DNA from: Dipteris shenzhenensis
Taxonomy: Eukaryota; Polypodiophyta; Polypodiopsida; Gleicheniales
Direction: 5' to 3' (one strand)
Assembly: GCA_047967505.1 (NCBI GenBank)
Contig: CM106540.1
Length of the DNA: 64,000 nt
The notes below the pieces were generated by a model that worked only from the letters and a program-made list of their open reading frames with translations, made no database searches and was not told the origin of the DNA. The position numbers and the translations under genes were made by a program. Positions 11,189-21,799 of this stretch are shown here, piece after piece. Position 1 is the stretch's first letter, and each line of letters starts with the position of its first letter.

Positions 11189-13190
11189 GTACTACTTTCG
11201 GCAAGCGGAAGGCTTGCATACATGTTCATTTAATTGAACACTTGAAAGAGAGGACCCACATTGGGTTGCAAGCACCCTCCTCCCCCCTTGTTTTTTTGTC
11301 TTTGTTGCTTTTCCCAATACTTTCCTTGTGAGATATCTTGTCCAATCCCCACAGCATGGATACCTATGAAGGCACCACCTATGGTTGAGAATGTTGCCCC
11401 TACCTTTTACTAGCCCTATACCGGCTTTGGGGCTTCTCGTTGCTAATGCTGGCTATTCAATCTGTTCCTTTAGTCTTTGAGGGCTCTTGTGGTTTCTATC
11501 GCTGAATAATTGCCTCATGATGGAATTGGAGACATCTACCCAAGGTCCCATTTAATAAAGTAGCATGCTTGTAGCAAGGTAACCTCCAAGGTAATTCCAC
11601 CAAACCCACAGGCTCTTCTTAGTTTTCAACAAATTACAGGATAAACATAGCATTGTTCACTATTATACTTGAACCTATTGTATAGCTACATAAAATTACA
11701 GAGGTATCTATCTTTTGCAAAGGTGATATTCTTGGCCAATCCAAGCACACAACAGTATCTTCTTCTTTTTAGAGTATTCCTTTAAATTGAAGTCTACAAA
11801 TATCATATACATCCCTGCTTATATGATGCGTAGATATGCTAGCTACTATCTGCCTCGGGGCTATACAACTTGAGAGCTGACTACCTATCAATACTACAGT
11901 TACTATGTAGGAGAGTCAATTTCATGATAATACAAATCTGTGAGTTAGGTGTAGGAGTAACAATAGGCAAACATGTAGATCAGGCACTGGTGACCAAATT
12001 TGGCAAGTCGGCCACATGCTCATGACCCAATTACTAATCCAATTGCTTTGATATTGAGACAAGCTATCCACTTCACATTATCCTCACACTTAAAAGTGTT
12101 TGCATCTCATTTCATGGATATCCACCAATCCAAGTGATGAGCTAGAGAAGGCATAGGTTTAATTGTAGATCCCGATGTCCTAGGGAAGTCCATCCCCATG
12201 GGAACCCCACAAATGAAGCCCTATCACCACCCATCAGTAATTACCCTACCTAATTACTATTGATGGTGTGTCAAGTTATCTTTTGGATTAGTCCTTTGTG
12301 GGTATGCCGTCACTCATATGTCCTCAACATACTTGAGGTGTGACATTAGTAGCATTGGATTTTCCTAGCCCCATCATCCTTGCTCTCAAGGGCGATATTC
12401 ATTATGTGAATGGTTATCTGTCTTGGACATTAGCTTTTAATTACTTAGAACAAAAATAGAGAAACCTAGCTTGTGTAGGTAGTGCTACTCACACGGGTGG
12501 ATGATTGGTGATATGGGCATCTATTGTCCATGGTATGATATATTATTATTCTTAACCATCAAACTGAAAGAAAGGAATTTTAGAAATAACATTTACGGGA
12601 ATTCAGCATGTACTTGTGACACGAGTAATGTGTGAAACATCATGACTCATGTCTTGCAAAGTAAAGCTTCAATTTATTATGCAGTTAACTTTTCATAAGA
12701 AAAAGGAGAGGTGATTTTGCCATAAAACGATACATAAGTGAAAGAGCACGTGGACAATATGATGTGAGAAGTAACTTAAGAACAAACTGGAAGGGAAGAG
12801 GTAGTAGCCATTATTCGAATTATGAACATAGTCATTACATATAAAAAGGAAGAGACAAGTGATCAGACGGAATCAAGATCTATCGCTCATTGATTAATCG
12901 CTCTTACATATAGCCCGTTGCAACTTACACACACTTTTACAATGTTTCACATCTCTTATTCAATCTACCACTAACGTAAATTATTATCGCTTATTGCGAT
13001 GGTTATTAACCTCATTTCAATAGCCATGACACTCGATATACGCCACTCACCTAGCTATTATTGCCAAACAATAAGTACAAGGGACTCCCAAACTTGAGAA
13101 ACTGTGCGCTCTAGTCTTTCACAATTGCTACTTTCAAAAATTGCATAAGTCGTTTCCCTAGTAAAAATAGCAAAACTAACCAGAGTTTTT
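11189..13190. other. gene-free interval of about 2 kb
   Basis: No open frame of note and no recognised domain, tRNA or repeat. The right-hand part (12400-13190) is AT-rich. The breakpoint at 11189 shows no LTR, so element B was truncated here or a deletion removed its end. Confidence 0.6.
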
Positions 13191-13243
13191 TTTCATGTGA
13201 AGCTGCAAGCTTTACCGCCTTGTACACAACGGACAACTGAGGC

Positions 13244-13516
13244 TTATCCTTCATTATCCTTTAACGTGCAACAATCCTTCAACATGCAACAATCCTTCAA
13301 CATGCAACAATCCTCGCTATTGGCACATAGCTCACCACCATTCTTGACTATAGTTTTGCAAATCGTCTCTCCATCCTGTGAGCTCAGCTCAATCTCATAC
13401 TGATCCATGTGCTTAAACTTGTCGGTAATTTCATGAACAATCGATTCACATTCACTCATGCCTTCTATTTGAACTGCGAGGCTCGTAATTACAATGATCT
13501 GTAGTATTTTTGCCAT
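13244..13516 (-). CDS. possible small secreted cysteine-rich peptide
   Basis: A 90-codon frame from a true ATG in good context (TTGTCATGGCA). Residues 1-19 look like a signal peptide (MAKILQIIVITSLAVQIEG). The mature part would carry nine cysteines at residues 23, 53, 64, 70, 71, 76, 77, 82 and 83. The C-terminal CCMLKD/CCTLKD repeats come from an 18-bp DNA tandem repeat. TATA-like TATAAAC words lie about 165 and 200 bp upstream on the minus strand. I do not recognise the family. A secreted signalling or defence peptide is possible, but the frame is short and the repeat is also open on the other strand, so it could be chance. Confidence 0.4.
   Translation of the reverse strand: MAKILQIIVITSLAVQIEGMSECESIVHEITDKFKHMDQYEIELSSQDGETICKTIVKNGGELCANSEDCCMLKDCCMLKDCCTLKDNEG
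13261..13318. repeat. 18-bp tandem repeat, about three units
   Basis: The unit TTCAACATGCAACAATCC is repeated about three times, the first with changes. It encodes the CC-x-LKD repeats of the minus-strand peptide and, on the other strand, QSFNMQ repeats. Confidence 0.9.
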
Positions 13517-13659
13517 GACAAGCCAAAATCAAAGCTAGAGATAAGCTCTCACAAAACAAGAGGTGATGAAATCAAACCTAGAAAGAGGAGGTGATGAATT
13601 TCAATGGCATGGAGGCTACCAACAACGTAAAAGCTATGCACATGTCCCCTCCTAAAAAA

Positions 13660-13990
13660 GCCCTAAAAAGCAAAGTTGGTTTATACAAAGAGTCTCACAA
13701 AAGCAAAGTTGGTTTATACCAAAGAGTGTCATGCTCTTGGTGTGGAGTGCATGGAGCTTCATTTGTAGGTAGGAGAACATAGAAAGCAAGGGCTTGCAAG
13801 GGTCATAATTGTGAAACGACCTCTCTTGGTGTGGATAAGGGCATGGAGCTTCATACTTTACTATGTATCTAAAGGGCAAAACAGAAAGCAAGGGGGTGCA
13901 AGGGTCATACCATAGCCTTCCCTTCACTCTTAGGTATAAGCTCGTCTTATCACGCTCTTGGTGTGGTCACACTCTTGGTGTGGATGAAGG
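13660..13990. repeat. short direct repeats
   Basis: Two copies of AAAGCAAAGTTGGTTTATAC (13668 and 13701) are followed by imperfect 70-90 bp repeats that begin CTCTTGGTGTGGA, include GGAGCTTCAT and end GCAAGGGTCAT (about 13734-13806 and 13822-13908). Further CTCTTGGTGTGG starts occur at about 13954 and 13972. The block lies just before the TATA box at 14009. Confidence 0.75.
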
Positions 13991-14008
13991 GTGGGTGGCA
14001 TTCATATG

Positions 14009-14017
14009 TATATAAAG
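14009..14017 (+). promoter_or_regulatory. TATA box
   Basis: TATATAAAG lies in a GC-richer context and is followed about 25-30 bp later by a plausible start site around 14040. It precedes the open frame at 14016-14756. No experimental support; the call rests on motif and spacing. Confidence 0.45.
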
Positions 14018-14756
14018 GAGAAAGGGCTCCTCGCTTCGGAAGCTCCGACTTCCTCAACAAAGGGAGATTGTCTGTAAAGTGTTTGCTTCGAGATGCCAGC
14101 CCACCCCCACCCATCACCACCTCCCCCCCTACACTTTGCCCACCACTCCCACCTTCAGCCTCCTCTCGTCCTTCCCGGATTTCGCTTCTTCCACCACCCA
14201 CGTAGTAGTCGTTGATTATTGCGCCCTCTGGCCGGATTTTGGTCCCTTGTTGTTTGATTCCAAGGGACCTCAAGGCCAAGGCTCCTGCCTCGACACTGCA
14301 TTGCCCGCGGATTTGATCTCTTTCGACGATATCGACGCAGCATTTGCCAGGGATTCGCTCTTCTTCTTCAATGATTCTTTGGATTATGATGCAGTGGCCA
14401 ATCCCCCTTCCACAATTGTCCCATACTTGCCTCCAGGAAATGGGTTGCCTTTGCTCACCATTAATCCCTCTTGCCTCTACACTCAGCCGGGAGCATATAT
14501 CGGTTCCGAGCCAGGAGGACTTTTCGAAGTAGAAGAACGTGTGGCAGCCAGTTTAGAACACGGGGCCTCCACTTCCGGTGCACCCAATCCGCTGCCATAC
14601 GCAAACGACCAAATAGATTGGGAACGCGTGGGCAAGAGCACAACCCAAATCTGCTGCAACAGAGCGCTTTGCAATGCGATGACTGTCAACTCCTGCGCCG
14701 CATATGTATATCAACTCTCTCTCTCTCTCATGATGTGTATCAAAGCACATCATTGA
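14016..14756 (+). pseudogene. unrecognised acidic open frame, possibly a transcription-factor fragment
   Basis: The frame is open from 14016 to 14756 but has no ATG in its first part; the first ATG after the TATA box (14092) is in another frame and stops after about 40 codons. So either a frameshift is present or an intron edge is missed. Compositional coding signals are strong from about 14200: DLISFDDIDAAFARD, LFFFNDSLDYDAV and YLPPGNGLP are acidic-aromatic, like activation domains of plant transcription factors (a bZIP N-terminus is one guess). It lacks any DNA-binding domain and runs into a CT microsatellite and then the foldback element. I read it as a gene fragment. Confidence 0.35.
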
Positions 14757-14800
14757 GCTCGGCTCACTCTCTCGCTCAGCTCACTCTCTCGCTCAGAATT
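14714..14800. repeat. CT-rich simple repeat
   Basis: Short (TC)n run at about 14716-14730 followed by repeated GCTCACTCTCTC words to about 14797. Confidence 0.75.
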
Positions 14801-14917
14801 TCTTACCTCTGCCCACCTCTTCTCCCGCAGCCCTGCGGTCGGCCCGTTCTCCCTAACAATAACCCCCTCCATCTCCATCTTGAACTTCCGTTGGTCCAAC
14901 GAAGAAGGACGATGGCG

Positions 14918-15211
14918 GAGGAAACCACTATACACCACAACCTTGGAGATGGTAGGGACTATGTATAACAACATCCACCTTCTTGTTGTGAGACACATAG
15001 TCCCTACCATCTCACAACACCGAGGGACTATGTGTAGCAACATTCACCTTCTTGTTGTTACACATAGTCCCTCGGTGTTGTGAGATGGTAGGGACTATGT
15101 GTAACAACATCCACCTTCTTGTTGTTAGAGGGATCTAACACAACAAGAAGGTGGATGTTGTTACACATAGTCCCTACCATCTCCAAGGTTGTGGTGTATA
15201 GTGGTTTCCTC
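14918..15211. repeat. nested foldback (multi-hairpin) element
   Basis: Outer inverted arms of 72 bp lie at 14918-14989 and 15140-15211, with one mismatch that I can see. Inside, 14993-15042 and 15053-15102 form a second inverted pair of 50 bp with one mismatch and a 10-nt loop. A third pair uses 15083-15126 with 15140-15183, so the middle arm can pair in two ways. The unit containing GATGGTAGGGACTATGTGTA recurs in both orientations. The whole can fold into one long hairpin or a cruciform of smaller ones. No coding. It may be a foldback transposon or a small-RNA-producing hairpin. Confidence 0.92.
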
Positions 15212-18200
15212 TACCATAGTCCTTCTTGCACTCCTACGATTTAAGGGAGACACATCGATTCAAATAATTAGTATGCGAGATCGATACCGCCACTTCTCAA
15301 CTTAAAACAAACACGTTTGCACTAAATGTGCAAGATCATAATAATGTTTGTATAAGACAAACGAATGCTACCATTGCTATCATAATGATGTGTTTGTCTC
15401 CTAGTCCTAATGGCTCCTCAATCTTTAAAAACTATAATTCATCAATGACTTAAAGTACTACTTGAATAAATTAATGACAATTTTGATAATTGGCAATCGA
15501 ATATTCCAAGGGTCCCCCTTGTGTGGACCAAATCTATGTATCAGTTTATATATTTATCAACACACTAAATTTCGTTTAATTTCATGTAGTCATCATCGTT
15601 AATAACCCTTGTGTCTATAACCCAACCGCGAATAGAATCACGCAAATCTAAATAGGTACCCCTAGCATGAAAAACCCCATTAATTAGTTGGGGAGGGGGC
15701 ATAAGGGATAATTAAACTTAAGGGAGGGAGTATTAATTAAGCGTAAAGTTGGGGGGGGAGGGGGAGCATTAAAGAGGGGGGAGAAAGAGGAGCATACGTG
15801 AGAGGGGGAAGGGGAGGAGCATGGCAACCCTACATGGACTGTTAAGCCCTATGTGGAGGGCCCAATCAAACACAAGAAGGTAATCATTATAGTGCCAACA
15901 TGGCATCCTATGTTATGCTCTAGTGCTCTCCACATGGCATTTAAAACAAAAGGTGAATGACCTTTTGTTTGCAAACATTTGCTCCAAAAGGTGACTCCTG
16001 GGTTCAACAGCTAAAATTTCTTGGATGGAAGCAGAAAAATTCATTGGATGGAAGTACAAGGATGGCCAGCCGAGCCAACACATTGTGCCTATGGTGGGTA
16101 TATGACCAATGAGATAAAGATCATGCACCTAATTGAGATGATGAAGAGGGTAACTAATACAATGCTACAGATTTAGACTAATGTGGATAGAGTTGAGTGG
16201 ATTGTAGAATCATGCATGTATGCTCTAGGAGATCTCCTTTCTTGTATAGATTCTAGGAGTCTGACTTAAAAGAGTGGTTAATTTAGTAACCAAGTTTCTT
16301 GAATTGTAAGCTCAAAGCTTCCTCTATATTGAATGATGAGTGTGTTTATGGATATGATGACATAAATGATAGCATTCCCTTCCCGCCCATTCCCTAGGAT
16401 TTTCTCGTTCTCATTCCTCAAAGGGTTGGGCATTCTACTGGCATGCACTTTCCCTAATAACCAGAGCTTAATCATCTTTCTATTTTCATCACCACAAAAT
16501 TTAAAGAAACCACTAACAAACGGGGCCAATTCTAGTAGCACAAAATTTGTATACATTAATCACCCTCAACAAACCTTACCTATGAACGTATGCTTCTCAT
16601 ATGCAAATCTACCAACAAATTTTATTCCCTATGTTAAAGTGTCCACTTGCATAAGATTAAACATATTCATATGTACATAAGGATCTTTATCAGTAACATC
16701 AACTTCCAATATTCATATGTACAAAGGATCTTTGTCCATCACTAACATCAACTTCTAATATTTTGCCAAACTTTATCATACAAATGTTAGCTTGGTCCAT
16801 CCTCTCACCACAACACATCACCCCTCACCCAATCCCACAATACTCCAATGTGACACACAACACTTTGGTAGAGACGCCCCACCTTGATGCCATATGTTCC
16901 AATACCCAGCTCACAAGACATCTCCCCTTAATGCACAAACATGCATACATAGAATGGCATCTCAATCATGGTGCTTTTTAATACAAGGCCCAAATAATTT
17001 TACACACGTTTGCAACTAGAAGTAGCTATTAGATTTCATCGTACATGATATTATGGCTGTCCCAAATATTTAGAACCTTGGCTAGATAAGGTTAGCCAAA
17101 CATTGTGATAAGGGAAAATGACTCTGCATAGGAGGAGAAAAGAAACATCATCACCAAAAAGTATAGATAATCGGCTGGAGCAGATGACAGATTGTGTGAA
17201 GAGCAAATCTAGGACTTTCTTTTGGACAACTTGCATAATACTGGAATGTTTGAATGGACAAAACCTCAAGGAAAAGGGAAATTGGTTGTTCTATGTGTGG
17301 CTGCCGACCAGCATGTTCGGAAAACGTCTCCACCTCCTCGCAATCTTCTCACACACCTCTAGCAGTTGCAACGCCCCCTTCGATTAGGATGTATAAGCTT
17401 GGTCGACAGTCCATCGCCTGGCTTGTTTCATGCAATAGTCGCATCTGTAGTTCTATTGTTGCTGCTTATAAGGGTGTCGGGACATTGATATGAGATTGGA
17501 TACCACTGGAGATGAAGGGTTGCACGTTCCACCAATGCAAGAGGGCGGGCAGTACAAGGTAGGATGACTCGTGAGTAGGATAGAGCTGCATTGAGACTAG
17601 ATTAGAGCAGGATTTGTTTGATGGAGACTCGAACTAGCAGCCATTTACAGGAGCAGAGTAAAGTTTTTGGGATTTTTTTCCTAGAGGAATGCATTTTGAT
17701 GCCTCTTTTTGGCACCTCCCCCTAATTTCCCCCCTTTAACCTTTTAAACCACTACTATATTTGTATTTATTGTTGGTTAAACCCATATTTATCATGGTAT
17801 TTGGTAAAAGATTTTGGGGTTATTATAGCGTATAGATGGGCATTCTCCAAGCTTACCATGTCAGGTGTTGAATGCCAAGAGAACCAACCCATGTGGGTTA
17901 GCAACTAAGTTCGAATTTAAAATGTAGCCTAATGTGCTTTCTTAACTTCTCCAAAGCATTTTTTGACTCTAGACCTTGATAATGATATAATAGGCCTAGC
18001 CAAGTTATGTGCATTCCTTTCATGAAATTTGAAATGGAATGGAATTCTAGTTTCTACCTCTTGAGCTTAGAGCTATAATGCTAGCCTTGAGCTAGAAGAA
18101 TGTGTTGAATTGCAACTGAATGCTTGATTTGGTAGTGGTATGGCCATTCATTTCATTCTTCATGAATTTATTCAACATTGGATATTGCTTATACGGGAGG

Positions 18201-18369
18201 TAGTGGTATAGCTTATGCACGTTCCTTAAAAAGGAACTAAGAAATTATAGTCGTATAGCTCATGTTTTTAGTTTACATATATCAAAAGATTAAATTACAT
18301 AAGTGGTATTCATATGTATTATTTATTGTCAAATTATTCAATTTGATTTACAATTATTCTTCATTATAT
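15212..18369. other. gene-free interval of about 3.2 kb
   Basis: No frame with recognisable coding content. A purine/G-rich patch at about 15685-15825 holds several G-runs (for example GGGGGGGGAGGGGGAG) with quadruplex potential on the plus strand. The rest is AT-rich. Confidence 0.6.
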
Positions 18370-19000
18370 AGGAACTTTGTAGGGATATGTAAGCAACTCA
18401 ATTTAAGACCCATGCAAAGTTTTTTACCAATCTGATGATTGGGGAATGATTGGAGCTATCATTGTTTATGATTGTTACATATTTTTTTCCACATAACAGG
18501 ATGCACATGCAAATTTGGGATATTGTGCTTTCCTAGCCATGCATTTAGTGTCTAATGCACATGGAAACCATTTCACTTAAGACCATGCAAAGTTTGATAC
18601 CACTTAAAAAGTTGGGCATATTGGTGTTGGTGACCATTACGCATTTATCCTTTACATGTTTGCAGGATGCACATGCAAACATCATATTTTTGATGCACAT
18701 GGAACTTTGCAAGGACATGAAAATCACTCAGTCGTATACCATTGCAAATTCGGGTACCAATCTGATGGTCGTACATATCCATATTGGTGAACGTTGCATA
18801 TACATGAACGTAGGATGCACATGTAAATTTGAGACATTCCATCTTCATGGCCACACATCTTGTGTCCTTCACATAGGCATGATGCACATGTGAATTTGGG
18901 ACATTTCACATTCCCTACCACACATCTAGTGTCCGACGCACATGGTACTTTGAGGGACATGGAAACCACCTAACTTGAGACCTCTAGAAATTTTGGTACC
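18370..19000. repeat. degenerate tandem repeat, about 150-200 bp unit
   Basis: Phrases recur in the same order: GGATGCACATGCAAA, GGGACATT, CCACACATCTAGTGTC, GCACATGGAA, ACTTGAGACC, and GGTACCAAT. At least three and probably four copies with 20-30 percent divergence (estimated by eye). No protein is encoded. Confidence 0.75.
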
Positions 19001-19194
19001 AATTGGTTGTATGTGTTTTGCTCAAAAGGAGAGCCATTGGTTGTATGTGTGTTGCTCATAGGAAGTCATAGGTTGGACAACATTTGTTTAATCAACTTCA
19101 TATATTTGGTAAACAATATTTATCTTATGTTAGAGAGCATTTATTTATGTCTTGGAGGTGTCGATGCAGATGAGAGCAGAGGAAGCCTTTCTTG

Positions 19195-20013
19195 ATGTGC
19201 TTCTTATCGAGGGGTGGTGGTAATCTAATCCAAACTCCTTTAAGGACTCTCGAGCTTCATTACTTTGAGGACCATAAGGTTAAGCTTGATGCAGCAATGG
19301 TGGATTACAGAAAGCCGATGGATCCTGATGTGATACTAGAGATGACAAAGAATTTATTGAATGATGGGTGGGAAGTAGCATTGTATCGAATGGGTTTTGC
19401 TGCTGAGAAATTGCTACGGCAAGGTAAAAATGTAAATGTTATTGATACCCCCCATCAAATTGAGTTCTTTGACACATATTATAGTTGCACTACTTTCTTT
19501 GAGGAGGAAAATGTCAAAGAAGAGGGTAGTGAGTCTGAGGGTGATGATTCTAGCTCAGGTGATGATGAGGATGAAAGCTCTGCATCCGATGACTTACGGC
19601 AAGAAGAAATCTGCACAAAGAATAAGGGTGATCAATTGTCAACTAGAGTCAAGGAGGTTCCACTCATCATACGGGAAGGTTCACGGCAGCAAGAAGTTAC
19701 AGTTGTACAGCACATCACAGGTAAAGGTAAGGCTAAAGAGGTGGAAGCACTTCCCTTAAAATTAAAAGTGAGGAAGGCACCCTTGATCTTGGATGAAGGA
19801 CAGGCAAGTGGATCGATCTTGGGTGAAGGACAGGCAAGTGGATCAAGCAAGGAAGCCTTACTCAAAGAAGGTATGGACGAGGCAAAGCATGACCAGGAGG
19901 AGTTACCAGGAGGCATAGATGGTTCTTCAACCATGACCTTACAGACTCCAGAGCAGCCTACTAGTCAGGAACCTCCTACTTACCAAGAACTTGGTCACGA
20001 GACTCTAGAGTAG
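19195..20013 (+). CDS. hypothetical acidic repeat protein, likely decayed
   Basis: The first ATG of this frame is at 19195, giving 272 residues. Residues about 15-100 look globular (HYFEDHKVKLDAAMVDYRKP, LLNDGWEVALYRMGF, EFFDTYYSCTTFFEE). Then come a strongly acidic serine-rich segment (SESEGDDSSSGDDEDESS) and a repetitive tail with two GEGQASGS-like copies and QPTSQEP-like repeats. The stop at 20011-20013 is a TAG inside a repeat; the same frame stays open another 44 codons to a TAA at 20146-20148 with the same repeat style, so the TAG is probably a mutation from CAG-like sequence. I do not recognise the family; a transposon accessory protein is possible. Confidence 0.45.
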   Translation: MCFLSRGGGNLIQTPLRTLELHYFEDHKVKLDAAMVDYRKPMDPDVILEMTKNLLNDGWEVALYRMGFAAEKLLRQGKNVNVIDTPHQIEFFDTYYSCTTFFEEENVKEEGSESEGDDSSSGDDEDESSASDDLRQEEICTKNKGDQLSTRVKEVPLIIREGSRQQEVTVVQHITGKGKAKEVEALPLKLKVRKAPLILDEGQASGSILGEGQASGSSKEALLKEGMDEAKHDQEELPGGIDGSSTMTLQTPEQPTSQEPPTYQELGHETLE

Positions 20014-20299
20014 CCTACTAGTCAGGTGCTTGGAACTGAAGAGCAAACTAGTAAGGACCTTGCTACTGAGACTCCAGTCTTAGAGCAGCCTATTAGTCAG
20101 GACCCTGGTAGTCAAGGGCCTGGCATTGAGGACATTGGTACTGAGTAACATGTTGGCTAACGGCTTTGTAATCACAAGTTTTGAACTTCTATGTAAAGCT
20201 AATATCTAATGAAAAGTTTACTACTTTTTTGATTTCTTTACTCTCATTATTATGTATAAAGATTGTTTATGAGGGCCATTTTATACTTAACGGTGTTTT

Positions 20300-20710
20300 T
20301 TAATACCAAGTGTGGTGTATATGTACACTACTTACACATAAAAGGATTTATCTACACTACCTTTCTAAGGGCTTTATGTACACCACCTTTCTAAAAGAAA
20401 TGGTCATAAAGGTGTGTGCACACCACTTATACATAAAGGTGTTTATTTACACCACCTTTCCAAGAGAATTGGTCATCTATTGGTCATCTATTGATGTTCT
20501 TAGGTGATTATGAAGATGTTTATGTAGACCACTCTGTAAGAGAATTGGTCATCTATTATTGGTCATGTATTGATGTTCTTAGGTGATAGTTGCTCAATTC
20601 AAAAGAAGTTTATGTAGACCACTTTGCAAGAGATTTTTGTGAAGTTATGAAAATGTTTATGTAGACCCCCTTTGTAAGAGATTTGGTTATGCATTGATGT
20701 TCTTAGTACT
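20300..20710. repeat. degenerate tandem repeat (TTTATGTAGACCAC type)
   Basis: Units of about 55-120 bp built on TTTATGTAGACCAC or TTTATGTACACCACC, followed by TTTCTAAGAGAATTGGTCAT and TTGATGTTCTTAGGTGA. About seven degenerate copies. Confidence 0.75.
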
Positions 20711-20713
20711 TAA

Positions 20714-20792
20714 TCATTAAATCTTTTGTTTTGAGTTGGCAAATCTAGTTCAAAATCATTAAATCTTTTGTTTTGAGTTGGCAAATCTAGTT
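20714..20792. repeat. 37-bp exact direct repeat
   Basis: The 37-bp word starting TCATTAAATCTTTTGTTTTG and ending AAATCTAGTT occurs at 20714-20750 and again at 20756-20792, with a 5-bp spacer. Confidence 0.9.
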
Positions 20793-20813
20793 AAAAAACA
20801 ACATTACTAGTAT

Positions 20814-20885
20814 ATTCAATATTTTTGGACTGTTTTTTAGTCCATTTCTCAAATTGGACTTTACACAAGTCCAAAAATTTTGAAT
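20814..20885. repeat. imperfect inverted repeat, 18-bp arms
   Basis: Arms ATTCAATATTTTTGGACT (20814-20831) and AGTCCAAAAATTTTGAAT (20868-20885) pair with one mismatch. A nested AGTCCA/TGGACT pair sits in the loop. Confidence 0.8.
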
Positions 20886-21322
20886 AGTGTGTTCAAATGT
20901 CTAGACCACGAGCACTTGATCAGATAGACCCGCGTTAAGAACAGTTTCACTATGCATGGGTCCTCTTAGCCACCACCCCTCTTCTAAAGCGTAGAACCAA
21001 ACTAGTCTTAGGAGCCCTATACTCTTCACCCTTTCTGCAGTTCGACCACGAGAAGTCCTTCAGATTCATAGGATCTAGCTCTGCACAGTACACTAAGCCT
21101 TTACTCATCACCAAATGCTACCATGCATCCTTTTCTGGATTCTGGATTTGAGATTGATGGAGTTGGGTGAGACCAATCTAGCTCATTAGTTGTCAAGTTC
21201 CAATTCTGCCCGACTATCCGGTGATCATACACCATTCATTCCTCCAAGATTCCCAACAATTGATCCTATCTTGTAGAGAATGGGGTCCATATATTGAAGA
21301 AACCCTAAACACAAAGCCATTC

Positions 21323-21610
21323 CTACATGCAGCAACTGTAACAATTGGAGAACAATTGAGCTTTTGTCATCTCTGTAGATTCCTTTGGGCTAAGGCTACT
21401 CTGCAACAAAACTGTTGTGTCACCCTTACCCTGATGTGGACAATTAGCAAAGGCTTCAAAACCAAGCCTATGAAAATTAAACCACCAATTCTCATTTGAG
21501 CCATACTTCAATTCTTGAAGTAGGAGACCTTGAGGTATCCACTTCTTCACTATAGTGAGACGACCTTTTTGTTTTCCTTTATCACACCATCCTCTAATAT
21601 TCCAAGACAT
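21323..21610 (-). pseudogene. LINE ORF2 endonuclease, N-terminal fragment
   Basis: From an ATG at 21610 the minus strand reads MSWNIRGWCDKGKQKG, then KKWIPQGLLLQELK. This is the start of an L1-type endonuclease/exonuclease/phosphatase domain, with the conserved asparagine in WNIRG and glutamate in QELK. Most of the endonuclease and all of the reverse transcriptase are missing here; weak continuation may run to about 21200 in broken frames. The endonuclease would nick target DNA for retrotransposition. It lies about 190 bp after the preceding ORF1 remnants, as in plant LINEs. Confidence 0.75.
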
Positions 21611-21799
21611 TACAATAATACCCGAACCCTTGCTCCTCTCAGCACCCAGATTACTCTAAAGAAATTGTAGGCATCTCTAAAGAAATTAAATATTTTCTCT
21701 TTCCTTGACCTAGCAGACCTGGCAACTTCTTTTATTCTCTTCATGAAGTTTTTAGCTGATGGGCTGGCAAGGAGGGCCCTGCCTTCTATACTAATTATT

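Noticed and set aside
18545-18969. Several overlapping ORFs of 60-112 codons on both strands
   Set aside because: Explained by the degenerate tandem repeat, which happens to be open in several frames.
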